From contig DATNJB010000049.1 of NCBI GenBank assembly GCA_035604135.1, forward strand, positions 26,489 to 90,488: DNA of 64,000 nucleotides. Direction: 5' to 3'. The notes under the pieces were generated by a model. That model worked only from the letters and a program-made list of their open reading frames with translations. It did no database searches and was not told where the DNA came from. A program made the position numbers and the translations under genes. The stretch is from Poindextera sp035604135 (GTDB taxonomy: Bacteria; Pseudomonadota; Alphaproteobacteria; Caulobacterales; Caulobacteraceae). Positions 1-7,753 of this stretch are shown here, in pieces (positions within the stretch are counted from its first letter, which is position 1; every line of letters begins with the position of its first letter).

Positions 1-533
1 ACGACATTGGCGTAGAGCCCAACAATGGCGCCATCCCGTTCCACCACGAACGCTTCACTCCTCATCAGCCGCTCGGCCTCGAAGTAGTCGCGCGACTTGT
101 CATAGGCCGTCTCGACGTCGCCTGTGACGATGGGCGCCGCGAGTTCGAGGGCGGCGAGCGCATCGGCGTCGGTAGGCGCGGCGCGACGGTAGGAGAGGCC
201 CGGCGGACGCGGGAACATGTACGCCGGAGAAAACCGGATCACGCCGTCGACGAACCCGACGCCGAGCGCCCAGCCGCGACCATCGTCTGCCTGCAACTCA
301 GCCACACAGACGTTCGCCCTTGGTAGACGATAGGCGACGACCGTGAACGGGCCGGCCTCGGCGGCGACCGTGGCCATGCGCTCCTTGATGAAAGCCGCGT
401 AGTCGGCCGTGAAGCGCGCAAGGAACGCTTCGAGCGGCGCGGACCCGTTGCCCCGAATCTGCTCCATTACGAACCGCATCGCCTCGCCCACCGGCGCGGC
501 CGCGATGTCCGCCGGCATTGGCGCGTCAGTCAT
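1..533 (-). CDS. GNAT-like acetyltransferase, C-terminus cut by window edge
   Basis: Reading the minus strand from an ATG at 533, the frame is open for 177 codons and runs off the left edge. Residues 1 to about 115 are an acidic/alanine-rich region I do not recognise. From about residue 116 the segment YRRAAPTDADALAALE looks like the first strand and helix of a GNAT acetyltransferase, and VVERDGAIVGLYANV near the edge looks like the central strands. The acetyl-CoA-binding loop would lie outside the window, so substrate and activity cannot be judged. The N-terminal region is longer than in single-domain GNATs. The reading frame is clear; the GNAT call is an inference from a partial domain. Confidence 0.6.
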   Translation of the reverse strand, partial: MTDAPMPADIAAAPVGEAMRFVMEQIRGNGSAPLEAFLARFTADYAAFIKERMATVAAEAGPFTVVAYRLPRANVCVAELQADDGRGWALGVGFVDGVIRFSPAYMFPRPPGLSYRRAAPTDADALAALELAAPIVTGDVETAYDKSRDYFEAERLMRSEAFVVERDGAIVGLYANV

Positions 534-686
534 GCCCCAGCTCCCCAAGCTTGAGCATGATCGACTGGCCAGCGGCCCTCAACCTCCCGCGGCGAGGGTC
601 AATATAGCGATGCGCCGCGTCGCTCTGCAGGGTAGACGACCAGTCCGGGGCCTGAAAAGGCATGCCTGTCAGCGGTACGGAGCGCC

Positions 687-974
687 ATGGACAGCGAAGC
701 CTTCTCGACTATCGAGCTCGCCGATGGTTGGTCGCTCGGCTACCTCGAAGTCGGAAGGTCCGATGGGCCCGCGGTGATACACTGCCATGGGAGCGGCTCT
801 TCGCGTCTCGAGGCGCTCATGATGGCGGAGCCCGCGAGAGCGCTCGGCGTCCGGTTGATCGGTGTCGACCGGCCGGGGATCGGGCGTTCTGATCCCAGCG
901 ACTATGGGTTACGCTCCCAACAACTTCCAGCTCGACGTGACCGCCTTCGGACCGCGCCAGACGACGCTCTCTGA
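687..974 (+). pseudogene. Truncated alpha/beta hydrolase N-terminus
   Basis: Residues 1-70 read as the start of an alpha/beta hydrolase: LGYLEVGRSDGPAVIHCHG (strand plus HG oxyanion motif), then GVRLIGVDRPGIGRSDP, the usual segment before the cap and the nucleophile elbow. After the codons for SDP (about 897) the hydrolase similarity stops. The frame runs through meaningless residues to a stop at 974. The catalytic Ser, Asp and His are all missing, so this cannot be an active hydrolase. The break point coincides with the start of an unrelated reading frame at 904, suggesting a deletion or recombination junction. Family is confident for the N-terminus; status as a relic is inferred. Confidence 0.7.
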
Positions 975-1005
975 GGCGCTCGAAACGATCCTGCCGACTT
1001 TGTGA
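904..1005 (+). pseudogene. C-terminal fragment of an unidentified protein
   Basis: Starting at the point where hydrolase similarity ends, this frame encodes 33 residues beginning MGYAPNNFQLDVTAFG and ending ETILPTL before TGA. It looks like a natural protein C-terminus rather than random translation. I cannot name the parent family. It is in a different frame from the hydrolase fragment it abuts, consistent with two unrelated genes joined by a deletion. It may not be translated. Confidence 0.35.
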
Positions 1006-1123
1006 TCTGACCCCGGGCCCGACCAAACTTGGCTGCGCGGAATCTCCGCATTGGGCCGAGAGCAGACATAGGCTCCCTGCCCGACAGCAGACATTCGCTC
1101 CATCCGTATCGGATACCTTTCCC

Positions 1124-1151
1124 TTGCCGCTTGCTGTTCGGCCTAGCTAGG
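1124..1151 (+). promoter_or_regulatory. Putative promoter of first TIR gene, copy 1 of a duplicated box
   Basis: TTGCCG at 1124-1129 and GCTAGG at 1146-1151 are 16 bases apart and resemble the -35/-10 pattern of alphaproteobacterial housekeeping promoters. The upstream CCTTTCCC and the intervening TTCGGCCTA recur in front of the second TIR gene at nearly the same distance from its ATG (40 versus 41 bases from the GCTAGG box). Conservation in an otherwise diverged spacer supports function, but no transcription start is known. Confidence 0.5.
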
Positions 1152-1185
1152 GTCCGGTCGCGGCCAGGGGTGGGGCCGGCCAGGC

Positions 1186-2817
1186 ATGTCCGACGTCTTT
1201 ATCTCGTACGCCCGTTCCACGGAGAAGCAGGCGCAGCAGATCGCCGACGCCCTCCGCTCGCTTGGCCACAACATCTGGCGCGACGACGAGCTGCCCGCGC
1301 ACCGCGCTTACACCGAGGTGATCGAGGAGCGCCTGAAGGCGGCCAAGGCCGTGGTGGTCGTCTGGTCGGCCGAAGCCGTGAAGTCCCAGTGGGTGCGCGC
1401 CGAGGCCGACATCGCCCGCGAGGCTGGGACCCTGGTCCAACTGCGGGTGGATGGGTCAACGCCGCCGCTGCCGTTCAATCAGATCCAGTGTGCGGACCTG
1501 GCTGGCTGGAGCGGCGACCTCGAAGCCCCGGGCTGGCGCAAAGTGGTCGCCAGCATCGCCGATCTGGTGGGTGGGACGGGCGTCTCGGCGCCGCCCGTAA
1601 CGGCCGCGCCGCTGCCGCTCCCCACCAAGCCCTCAATCGCCGTGCTGCCGTTCGCCAACCTCTCCGGCGATCCGGAGCAAGATTATTTCGCCGACGGCAT
1701 GGTCGTGGAAATCGTCGAAGCCCTTTCGCGCATCAAATCGATCTTCGTCATCGCCAGCGGCTCGACGCTCGCGTTCAAGGGCAAGGGCGTCGGCCCGCAG
1801 GACGCAGCCCGCCAACTTGGCGTCCGCTATGTGCTGGGCGGCAGCGTCCGCCAGGCTGGGGGCCGGGTGAGGATCGGCGTCCAGTTGATCGACGCCGAGG
1901 ACGGCGCCCAGATCTGGACCCATCGCTTTGAGGATACGTTGGAGGATGTCTTCGCCCTGCAGGATCGGGTCGCTCTCGCGGTCGCCGGCAAAATCGAGCC
2001 CACGGTGCGCCAGGCGGAGATCCGGCGCGCGGTCGCCCGGCCGACGGACAACATGGGCAGCTACGATCTCTACCTCCGCGCGATGACCCTGGCGCCGGGC
2101 TCCAAGGCGGACGTGTTGTCCGCGCTCGATCTCTTTCGACGCGCCATCGCTCTTGACCCTGAGTTTGCGCCGGCGCTGAGCTATGCCGCGTACTGCTGCT
2201 ACCGCATCAACCTTTACGGCTGGTCCGACGACGCCGAAGGCAACCGCCGCCTCGGCGCAGAGATGGCTGGCCGGGCCTTGAAGGCGGCCGGCGACGACGC
2301 TACGGCGATGGCCCGCGCCGCCTTGGTCATGTCACGCCTCGGAGGCGACACGGGCGCGGCTCTGTCGCTCGTGGACAGGGCGACCGTCCTGAACCCAGGC
2401 TCCTCGATGGCGTGGCTCTACAGCGGCATCTTGCGTCTCACGTTGGGCGAGGCGGACCTGGCCGCCGAGCACATCGAGATGGCGATGCGCCTTGACCCGA
2501 TGGGGCCAAACCGAGCGGGCCAGATCGGCATCCTCGGCGAAGCCCGTTTCCTTCAGGGCCGAGTCGGCGAGGCGGCCGATCTATTGAAGGAAGCCGCCCA
2601 ACAGTTAGAGAACCCTGGCTTGCTTGGATTCCTTGCCGCCAGTCTCGGCCAGCTGGGGCAATTGGAGGCGGCGCGGGAGGCGATGGCGCGCTATCGAAAG
2701 CTGACGGACGTACCGTTTGAGGATCAAGTGAGATCCATCTTTCTCTCGGCCGCTGCCGTGGCGCTCGTCCTGAACGGCATCGCCCTGGCGGAGGGGAAGA
2801 CCCCGGCGGGCGGCTAA
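1186..2817 (+). CDS. TIR domain, TolB-like domain and TPR protein (paralogue 1)
   Basis: 543 aa. Residues 1-125 are a TIR domain (VFISYAR at 4-10, WRDDELP at 31-37). W69-V-R-A-E73 aligns with the WxxxE segment that holds the catalytic glutamate of NAD-cleaving TIRs such as SARM1. A proline-rich linker leads to a TolB-like domain (about 149-270, IAVLPFANLSGDPEQDYFADG). TPR-like helices follow from about 305 (ALDLFRRAIALDPEFAPAL) to the end. There is no signal peptide. The TolB-TPR module is known in alphaproteobacteria behind class III cyclases or winged-helix domains; here the enzymatic head is TIR. The likely role is signalling or stress response through NAD metabolism, which is inference. 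The next gene is a close paralogue with the same promoter box. Confidence 0.85.
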   Translation: MSDVFISYARSTEKQAQQIADALRSLGHNIWRDDELPAHRAYTEVIEERLKAAKAVVVVWSAEAVKSQWVRAEADIAREAGTLVQLRVDGSTPPLPFNQIQCADLAGWSGDLEAPGWRKVVASIADLVGGTGVSAPPVTAAPLPLPTKPSIAVLPFANLSGDPEQDYFADGMVVEIVEALSRIKSIFVIASGSTLAFKGKGVGPQDAARQLGVRYVLGGSVRQAGGRVRIGVQLIDAEDGAQIWTHRFEDTLEDVFALQDRVALAVAGKIEPTVRQAEIRRAVARPTDNMGSYDLYLRAMTLAPGSKADVLSALDLFRRAIALDPEFAPALSYAAYCCYRINLYGWSDDAEGNRRLGAEMAGRALKAAGDDATAMARAALVMSRLGGDTGAALSLVDRATVLNPGSSMAWLYSGILRLTLGEADLAAEHIEMAMRLDPMGPNRAGQIGILGEARFLQGRVGEAADLLKEAAQQLENPGLLGFLAASLGQLGQLEAAREAMARYRKLTDVPFEDQVRSIFLSAAAVALVLNGIALAEGKTPAGG

Positions 2818-2833
2818 CCGCGCCCGGTTGATC

Positions 2834-2857
2834 GTCTGCTTTGGGTCGAAAGCGGAC
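2834..2857 (+). repeat. Hairpin-forming repeat after first TIR gene
   Basis: GTCTGCTTT (2834-2842) pairs with AAAGCGGAC (2849-2857), with one T-G wobble and a GGGTCG loop. It sits 17 bases after the stop codon, where it could end transcription or protect the 3' end. There is no T-run. A near-identical right half, GGGTCGGAAGCGGAC, follows the second TIR gene at 4637-4651. Confidence 0.5.
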
Positions 2858-2912
2858 CTAGCCGACGAGCCCAGAAGCACACACTAACGCGGTCCGTTGG
2901 AACACCTTTCCC

Positions 2913-2940
2913 TTGCCCGCCGCGCTTCGGCCTAGCTAGG
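2913..2940 (+). promoter_or_regulatory. Putative promoter of second TIR gene, copy 2 of the duplicated box
   Basis: TTGCCC at 2913-2918 and GCTAGG at 2935-2940 repeat the spacing and much of the sequence of the box before the first TIR gene, including CACCTTTCCC upstream and CTTCGGCCTAGCTAGGGT across the -10 region. GCTAGG lies 41 bases before the ATG at 2976. The tandem duplication therefore seems to have included the promoter, so both genes are probably expressed under the same conditions. Confidence 0.5.
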
Positions 2941-2975
2941 GTTCCAGCCGCGACTGCGAGTGGGGTGGCACCCTG

Positions 2976-4598
2976 ATGTCACACGTCTTCATCTCCTACA
3001 CCCGCTCGACCGCGAAAGAGGCCCAGGTTGTCGCAGCGGCCTTGCGCGGTCTCGGCCATGCGGTGTGGCTCGACGATGAGATTCCAGCCCATCGCGCCTA
3101 TGCCGACGTGATCGAGGAGCGCCTGCGCGAAGCCAGGGCAGTTGTGGTCATCTGGTCGGCCGAGGCAGTGAAGTCGGAGTGGGTCCGCTCAGAGGCGGAT
3201 CGCGCCCGCGGTGACCATAAGCTGGTGCAGCTCAAGGTGGATGCGACCGCGCTGCCCATGCCCTTCGATCAGATCCAGTGCGCCGATCTCGCCGGTTGGA
3301 CCGGAGATGCCGAAGCGCCCGGGTGGCGCAAGGTGGCCGCCAGCGTCGCCGAACTGACCGGAGGGCGTGACGACGCGTCGGTCTCGGCCGCGGAAGCAGC
3401 GCCGGCGCGAGTTTCTAGGCCGACTATCTGCGTCCTACCCTTCGCGAATATGAGCGGCGAGCCGGAGCAAGAGTATTTTTCCGACGGCATCAGCGAGGAC
3501 ATCATCACCGCACTGTCCAAGCTCCGCTGGTTCTTCGTGATCGCGCGAAACTCTTCGTTCATTTACAAGGGTAAGGCGGTGCACATGAAGCAGATCGCCG
3601 AGGAACTCGGCGTCGGCTACGTGGTCGAGGGCAGCGTGCGCAGGGGCGGCGACCGCGTGCGCATCACGGCGCAGCTCAACGACGTCGCCACCGGCAGCCA
3701 CATCTGGGCGGAGCACTACGACCGTTCCCTCGCCGACGTGTTCGCCGTGCAGGACGAGATCACCGAGGCGATTGTCGCTGCGATCGAGCCGCAACTCTAT
3801 GCGGCCGAGAATTTTCGCGCCCAGCGCAAGCTGCCGCATAGCATGGATGCGTGGGAGCTCGTGATGCGGGCGCTATCGCACTACTGGCGCGTGACCCGGC
3901 AAGACAACATTGTCGCGCAGACGCTGCTGAGTAAGGCGATCGACATCGATCCAAACTATGGCCAGGCGCTCGGCCTACTTGCCGCCAGCTACACGTTCAG
4001 CATCCACATGGGCTGGATGGAGGTGGCGACCGGGAGGCTCATCGCCGAGCGTGCGGCACAGACGGCGATCATGGCCGATAGCGAAGATCCCTGGGCGCAC
4101 TACGCGCTAGCTGGCGTCTACTTGTTCGCGCGGCGCTTCGACGACACCCTCGCAGAGTGCGAGCTGGCGTTGCGGCTCAATCCCAACTTCTCACCTGCCC
4201 AGGGTTTTTATGGTCTGGCGCTGTGTTATTGCGGGCGCTGGGAAGAAGGCGATGTGGCTGCGCGCCGAGCTTTGCGGCTCAGCCCACGCGATCCGCTATC
4301 AGCCACCTATTGCGGCATCGCCGCCTATGCCCAGTTCCTCGGCCGCCACTATGACGAGGCGATTCGGCTTGCGCGCGAAGGCATCCGGCAACGGAGCGAT
4401 TTCGTCGGCGCCCACCGGGTCCTCACCGCCGCCGCCGGCATGGCCGGACAGGATGATCTAGCCGGGGCCGCACTCCGGGAGCTTCGGCGCGCGCAACCCA
4501 ATATCTCGCTCGCCTGGATCGTAGAAAACATGCCTATCCAGCAGGACGCCGACCGAGAGCACTACTTGGAAGGCTTGCGCCGAGCAGGATTGGACTAG
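2976..4598 (+). CDS. TIR domain, TolB-like domain and TPR protein (paralogue 2)
   Basis: 540 aa with the same order as its neighbour: TIR (about 1-125; VFISYTR at 4-10; WVRSE with Glu at 73), linker, TolB-like domain (about 149-270; ICVLPFANMSGEPEQEYFSDG), then TPR repeats (for example AECELALRLNPNFSPAQGFYGLAL). The C-terminus, HYLEGLRRAGLD, is the usual end of cyclase-TolB-TPR proteins. The TIR halves of the two paralogues are very close, while linker and TPR regions have diverged. This suggests the same catalytic output with different inputs (inference). The first half of the TolB-like domain (DIITALSKLRWFFVIARNSSF) is more typical of the family than in paralogue 1. Confidence 0.85.
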   Translation: MSHVFISYTRSTAKEAQVVAAALRGLGHAVWLDDEIPAHRAYADVIEERLREARAVVVIWSAEAVKSEWVRSEADRARGDHKLVQLKVDATALPMPFDQIQCADLAGWTGDAEAPGWRKVAASVAELTGGRDDASVSAAEAAPARVSRPTICVLPFANMSGEPEQEYFSDGISEDIITALSKLRWFFVIARNSSFIYKGKAVHMKQIAEELGVGYVVEGSVRRGGDRVRITAQLNDVATGSHIWAEHYDRSLADVFAVQDEITEAIVAAIEPQLYAAENFRAQRKLPHSMDAWELVMRALSHYWRVTRQDNIVAQTLLSKAIDIDPNYGQALGLLAASYTFSIHMGWMEVATGRLIAERAAQTAIMADSEDPWAHYALAGVYLFARRFDDTLAECELALRLNPNFSPAQGFYGLALCYCGRWEEGDVAARRALRLSPRDPLSATYCGIAAYAQFLGRHYDEAIRLAREGIRQRSDFVGAHRVLTAAAGMAGQDDLAGAALRELRRAQPNISLAWIVENMPIQQDADREHYLEGLRRAGLD

Positions 4599-4636
4599 GT
4601 GTGCGATCGAGGATCTGCTCGCCGAGCGCCTGTTTG

Positions 4637-4651
4637 GGGTCGGAAGCGGAC
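4637..4651 (+). repeat. Second copy of the GGGTCGRAAGCGGAC repeat
   Basis: GGGTCGGAAGCGGAC differs by one base from the copy at 2843-2857. It lies 38 bases after the stop of the second TIR gene. Its left arm is degenerate, so the hairpin is weaker. A shorter relative, GCGGACAT, follows at 4671-4678, and AGCAGACAT occurs twice before the first TIR gene (1061-1069, 1086-1094). Confidence 0.45.
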
Positions 4652-4711
4652 GCTGGCTACCGGCCGGAAGGCGGACATGGCCCTTCCGAGGATCGCCTTA
4701 TTCAGAGTGAG

Positions 4712-5689
4712 TCAATGCCCGCCCGGGCCGGCGTGCACTTCGATGGTGACGTGGCTCAGACTCGATAGTCCTTCTAGCTTGGCCTTGTAGGCTTCCGGGG
4801 CCTGCGGATGGTCGGACACCAGGCTGACCACCGCGGCGTTGTGCCCAGGCCCTACGCGCCAGAGGTGCAGGTCGCTGATGCGGTCTGAACCGTCCTCCAG
4901 CCGGTGCTCGATCGCGTGCGCCAGCCCGCCGTCCGCCTGCATGTCCAGCAGCACGGCGCCCGCCGCGCGCACCAGACCGAACGACCAGTTGGCGATGACG
5001 ATGGCGCCCACGATGCCCATCGCCGGGTCCATCCAGACGAGACCGAAGAGGTTGGCCGACGTCAGGCCGACGATCGCCAGCACCGAGACGGCCGCATCGG
5101 CCATCACGTGCACGTAAGCCGCGCGCAGGTTCAGGTCGCGGTCGTGCCGGTCGTGATGATGATGCGCGTCATGGTGATCGGCGTGGGCGTGGTCATGCGC
5201 GCGCCCGTGCTCATGGCCGTGGTGATGTTCGTGGTCGTCGCGCAACAGCCAGGCGCTGGTGAGATTGACGCCGAGGCCGAGGACGGCGATCGGGATCGCC
5301 TCGTTGAAGGCGATCCGCACCGGGTGCAGCAGGCGCTGGACGCTCTCGTAGCCGATCAAGAGCGCGATCATCGCCAGCACGATGGCGCTCGAGAACGCCG
5401 CGAGCTCGCCGAACTTGCCCGTGCCGAAACTGAAGCGCGCGTCGCGGGCGTGGCGGCGTGCGAACATGTACGCCAGCGCGGCGATCAGAAGCGCGCCGGC
5501 ATGGGTCGACATGTGCAGGCCGTCGGCGATCAGCGCCATGGAGCCGAACACCGCCCCGCCGCCGATCTCGGCCGCCATCATCGCCCCGCAAAGGCCGATG
5601 ACCAGCCAGGTGCGCCTCTCGTTGCGCTCGTGCGCCCTTCCTAGGAAGACGTGCTCGTGGCGGAAGTCTTCGATGGTCGAAGCGTGCAT
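4712..5689 (-). CDS. dmeF: Cation diffusion facilitator, DmeF-type Co/Ni exporter
   Basis: 325 aa inner-membrane metal/proton antiporter of the CDF family. The membrane core carries SMALIADGLHMSTHAGA, the DmeF variant of the metal site, and a second site in YVHVMADAAVSVLAI. Between them is a long histidine-rich cytosolic loop (about residues 151-183, alternating His with Asp/Glu). The C-terminal cytosolic domain contains DLHLWRVGPGHNAAVVSLV. Length and loop fit the DmeF subgroup (cobalt/nickel) better than zinc-type CzcD; metal specificity is inferred. It is last in the minus-strand run TetR, hydrolase, quinone oxidoreductase, DmeF, 25 bases after the oxidoreductase stop. No DmeR-type metal regulator is nearby. 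Confidence 0.85.
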   Translation of the reverse strand: MHASTIEDFRHEHVFLGRAHERNERRTWLVIGLCGAMMAAEIGGGAVFGSMALIADGLHMSTHAGALLIAALAYMFARRHARDARFSFGTGKFGELAAFSSAIVLAMIALLIGYESVQRLLHPVRIAFNEAIPIAVLGLGVNLTSAWLLRDDHEHHHGHEHGRAHDHAHADHHDAHHHHDRHDRDLNLRAAYVHVMADAAVSVLAIVGLTSANLFGLVWMDPAMGIVGAIVIANWSFGLVRAAGAVLLDMQADGGLAHAIEHRLEDGSDRISDLHLWRVGPGHNAAVVSLVSDHPQAPEAYKAKLEGLSSLSHVTIEVHAGPGGH

Positions 5690-5714
5690 GCGACGCCTCC
5701 TTCGCGCGTCGTGA

Positions 5715-6698
5715 CTAAAGGTCGGGCCGGATGATCGCCTTGCCGATCACCTTGCGGTCGGCCAGCAGGTCGAAGGCGTCGCGCCAGGCGTCGAGCGGCA
5801 GCTCGGCGTGCACGCGCGGGCGGATCTTGCCCTCGTTGGCCAGGTCCCAGACCGCCTTGGCGTTCTCGCGCCCCCTCTCGGGGAACTGGCGGCCGTACTC
5901 GCCGGCGCGCACGCCCATGACCGAGAACCCCTTGATCAGCGGCATGTTGACCGAGATCGTCGGGATGCGGCCGGAGGTGAAGCCGACCACCAAGAGGCGG
6001 CCATTGAAGGCGATGCAGCGCACGCTCTCGTCGAACACGTCGCCGCCGACCGGGTCATAAATGACGTCCGCCCCTCGCCCACCGGTCAGCTCCTTCACCC
6101 GCTCGCGGAAACCCTCGGTGACGTTCACCACCGCGTCGGGGGCATACTCCTGCCGCACGACGGCCAGCTTGTCGTCGGAGGCCGAGGCCGCGATCACCTT
6201 CGCGCCCAGCAGCTTGCCAAGGTCGACGGCGGCCAGGCCGACGCCGCCGGCCGCGCCCTGCACCAGGAGCCACTCGCCCGGCTCGATCTCGGCGCGCCGC
6301 ACCAGCGCGACGTAGGCGGTCAGGTAGGCTGCGCCGTATGCCGCGGCTTCTGAGAACGACAGCAGTTCCGGCTTGGGGCGGAGCGCCAGCGCATGGGTCA
6401 GCGCATAGTCGGAGAAGCCGCCGATGCGGGCTCCGCCGACCACGGCGTCGCCGACCTTCCAGCGGTCGACCCCTTCGCCGATCGCTTCGATCTCGCCTGA
6501 GAGTTCAAGGCCGGGGATGAACGGCAGCGGCGGCTTGTGCTGATATTCGCCGCGGGTCTGCAACAGGTCGGGGAAGTTGACCGCCGCGGCGCGCACCTTG
6601 ATCAGCACCTCGCCCGGCCCCGGGCGCGGCGTCTCGATCTCCTTCAACACGCACCCGGCATAGTCCGGGGCGAGGCGTTCGACGACGAGTGCGCGCAT
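5715..6698 (-). CDS. Zinc-independent quinone oxidoreductase (MDR family)
   Basis: 327 aa cytoplasmic NADPH-dependent quinone oxidoreductase-like protein. The N-terminal GroES-like domain includes VRAAAVNFPDLLQTRGEY (NFPD at 41-44). The Rossmann nucleotide-binding domain has VQGAAGGVGLAAVDLGK (148-162) and a C-terminal KVIGKAIIRP. It lacks the catalytic-zinc Cys and GHE motif of alcohol dehydrogenases, as expected for QOR. I start it at ATG 6698 (MRALVVERLAP). The frame extends upstream but only overlaps the preceding hydrolase gene. Stop and start share one base with that hydrolase (TGATG), so translation is probably coupled. It likely reduces quinones or enones; substrate unknown. Confidence 0.85.
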   Translation of the reverse strand: MRALVVERLAPDYAGCVLKEIETPRPGPGEVLIKVRAAAVNFPDLLQTRGEYQHKPPLPFIPGLELSGEIEAIGEGVDRWKVGDAVVGGARIGGFSDYALTHALALRPKPELLSFSEAAAYGAAYLTAYVALVRRAEIEPGEWLLVQGAAGGVGLAAVDLGKLLGAKVIAASASDDKLAVVRQEYAPDAVVNVTEGFRERVKELTGGRGADVIYDPVGGDVFDESVRCIAFNGRLLVVGFTSGRIPTISVNMPLIKGFSVMGVRAGEYGRQFPERGRENAKAVWDLANEGKIRPRVHAELPLDAWRDAFDLLADRKVIGKAIIRPDL

Positions 6699-7741
6699 CA
6701 GGGAATCCGTCCTTGGCAACCCTCGCGCACCAGACCGGCGATCTCGCGGCAGGCGATGTCGGCCGCCGGGATCGCGCCGGTGAAGGCGGTGAACGCGTGG
6801 GCGAGGCTGTCGTAACAGCGGTAGACGACATGCACGCCCGCGTCGCGCAAGCGCTTGGCGTACGCCTCGCCCTGGTCGACCAGGGGGTCGAAGCCAGCCG
6901 TGACGACGACGGCGGGCGCGAGCCCGGTCAAATCCTCGGCGCGGATCGGCGAGGCGCGCGGATCGGTGGGGTCGCCGTCCGGGCCTAGATACTGCGCGGC
7001 GAACCACTCCATCAGGCCGCGGGACAGCGGGTAGGCGTTGGCATAGGTGGTCATGGACTGGGTGTCGCTGGCCAGATCGACGCACGGATAGACCAGAAGC
7101 TGCAAGGCCGGCTGCGGCTCGCCCGCACGTTTGAGCTCCTGCGCGACCGCGGCGGCGAAGGCGCCGCCCATGGAGTCGCCGCCGATCGCAGCCTTGCTGG
7201 GAGCGCCGCCGAGGCTCGCCGCATTGTCCCTGGCCCAACGGAACGCGGCCAACATGTCATCGAGCCCCGCCGGAAACCGGTGCTCGGGCGCGAGCCGATA
7301 GTCCACCGACAGGACGGCGCAGCGGGCGACCTTGGCCAGGATGGTGCAGAAGACGTGACAGGTCTCGAGGTCGCCGATGACTCCGCCGCCGAAGTGAGCG
7401 AAGACCATCACCGGCGCCGCCGGATCCTGGCCGATCGGCCGGTACGCGCGCGCGGCGACCTCGCGGTGCGGTGCGGCGATGGTCAGCGGCTCATGGCGCA
7501 CGCCCAGCTCCACCCCACCAGCCACAAGCGCCATCGCCTGGGCGCTGGCCGCGCGCAGCGCCTCGGGCGTGAACGCGCCGCCCTGCGCGCGCCGCGCGAG
7601 GTTGGCCAGATACTGCATTCGCGGGTCCAGGGTCCGGCCGCCCTGGAACACAACGCCGCCGCCGGCCAGCACGCGCAGGATCGGCGTCGGCAGCGACAGG
7701 ATGGCGTTCAGTACGAGCTTCTGGAGCGACAGATCCGGCAT
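6698..7741 (-). CDS. Alpha/beta hydrolase, hormone-sensitive lipase type
   Basis: 347 aa esterase/lipase-like enzyme. The oxyanion motif is HFGGG (116-120), a variant of the usual HGGG. It is followed by DYRLAPEHRFPA (147-158) and the nucleophile elbow GGDSMGG with Ser190. The catalytic Asp and His fit the segments GFDPLVDQGEAYA and DSLAHAFTAF. The first 90 residues form the cap region common in family IV esterases. No signal peptide is evident, so it is probably cytosolic. It follows the TetR gene by 12 bases and overlaps the quinone oxidoreductase start by one base. The TetR protein probably controls it. Confidence 0.88.
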   Translation of the reverse strand: MPDLSLQKLVLNAILSLPTPILRVLAGGGVVFQGGRTLDPRMQYLANLARRAQGGAFTPEALRAASAQAMALVAGGVELGVRHEPLTIAAPHREVAARAYRPIGQDPAAPVMVFAHFGGGVIGDLETCHVFCTILAKVARCAVLSVDYRLAPEHRFPAGLDDMLAAFRWARDNAASLGGAPSKAAIGGDSMGGAFAAAVAQELKRAGEPQPALQLLVYPCVDLASDTQSMTTYANAYPLSRGLMEWFAAQYLGPDGDPTDPRASPIRAEDLTGLAPAVVVTAGFDPLVDQGEAYAKRLRDAGVHVVYRCYDSLAHAFTAFTGAIPAADIACREIAGLVREGCQGRIP

Positions 7742-7753
7742 GCCGCGCGCGGC

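Noticed and set aside
4599..4790. Short plus-strand frame after the second TIR gene (63 codons)
   Set aside because: It begins with the repeat sequence and overlaps the end of the metal exporter antisense; no protein-like features.
4904..5644. Plus-strand frame rich in Val/Met/His opposite the metal exporter (246 codons)
   Set aside because: It is the antisense of the His-rich CDF exporter; the odd composition comes from the histidine codons read backwards.
6699..7238. N-terminal extension of the quinone oxidoreductase frame
   Set aside because: It runs inside the hydrolase gene in another frame. The real start MRALVVERL at 6698 has the family N-terminus and a TGATG junction.
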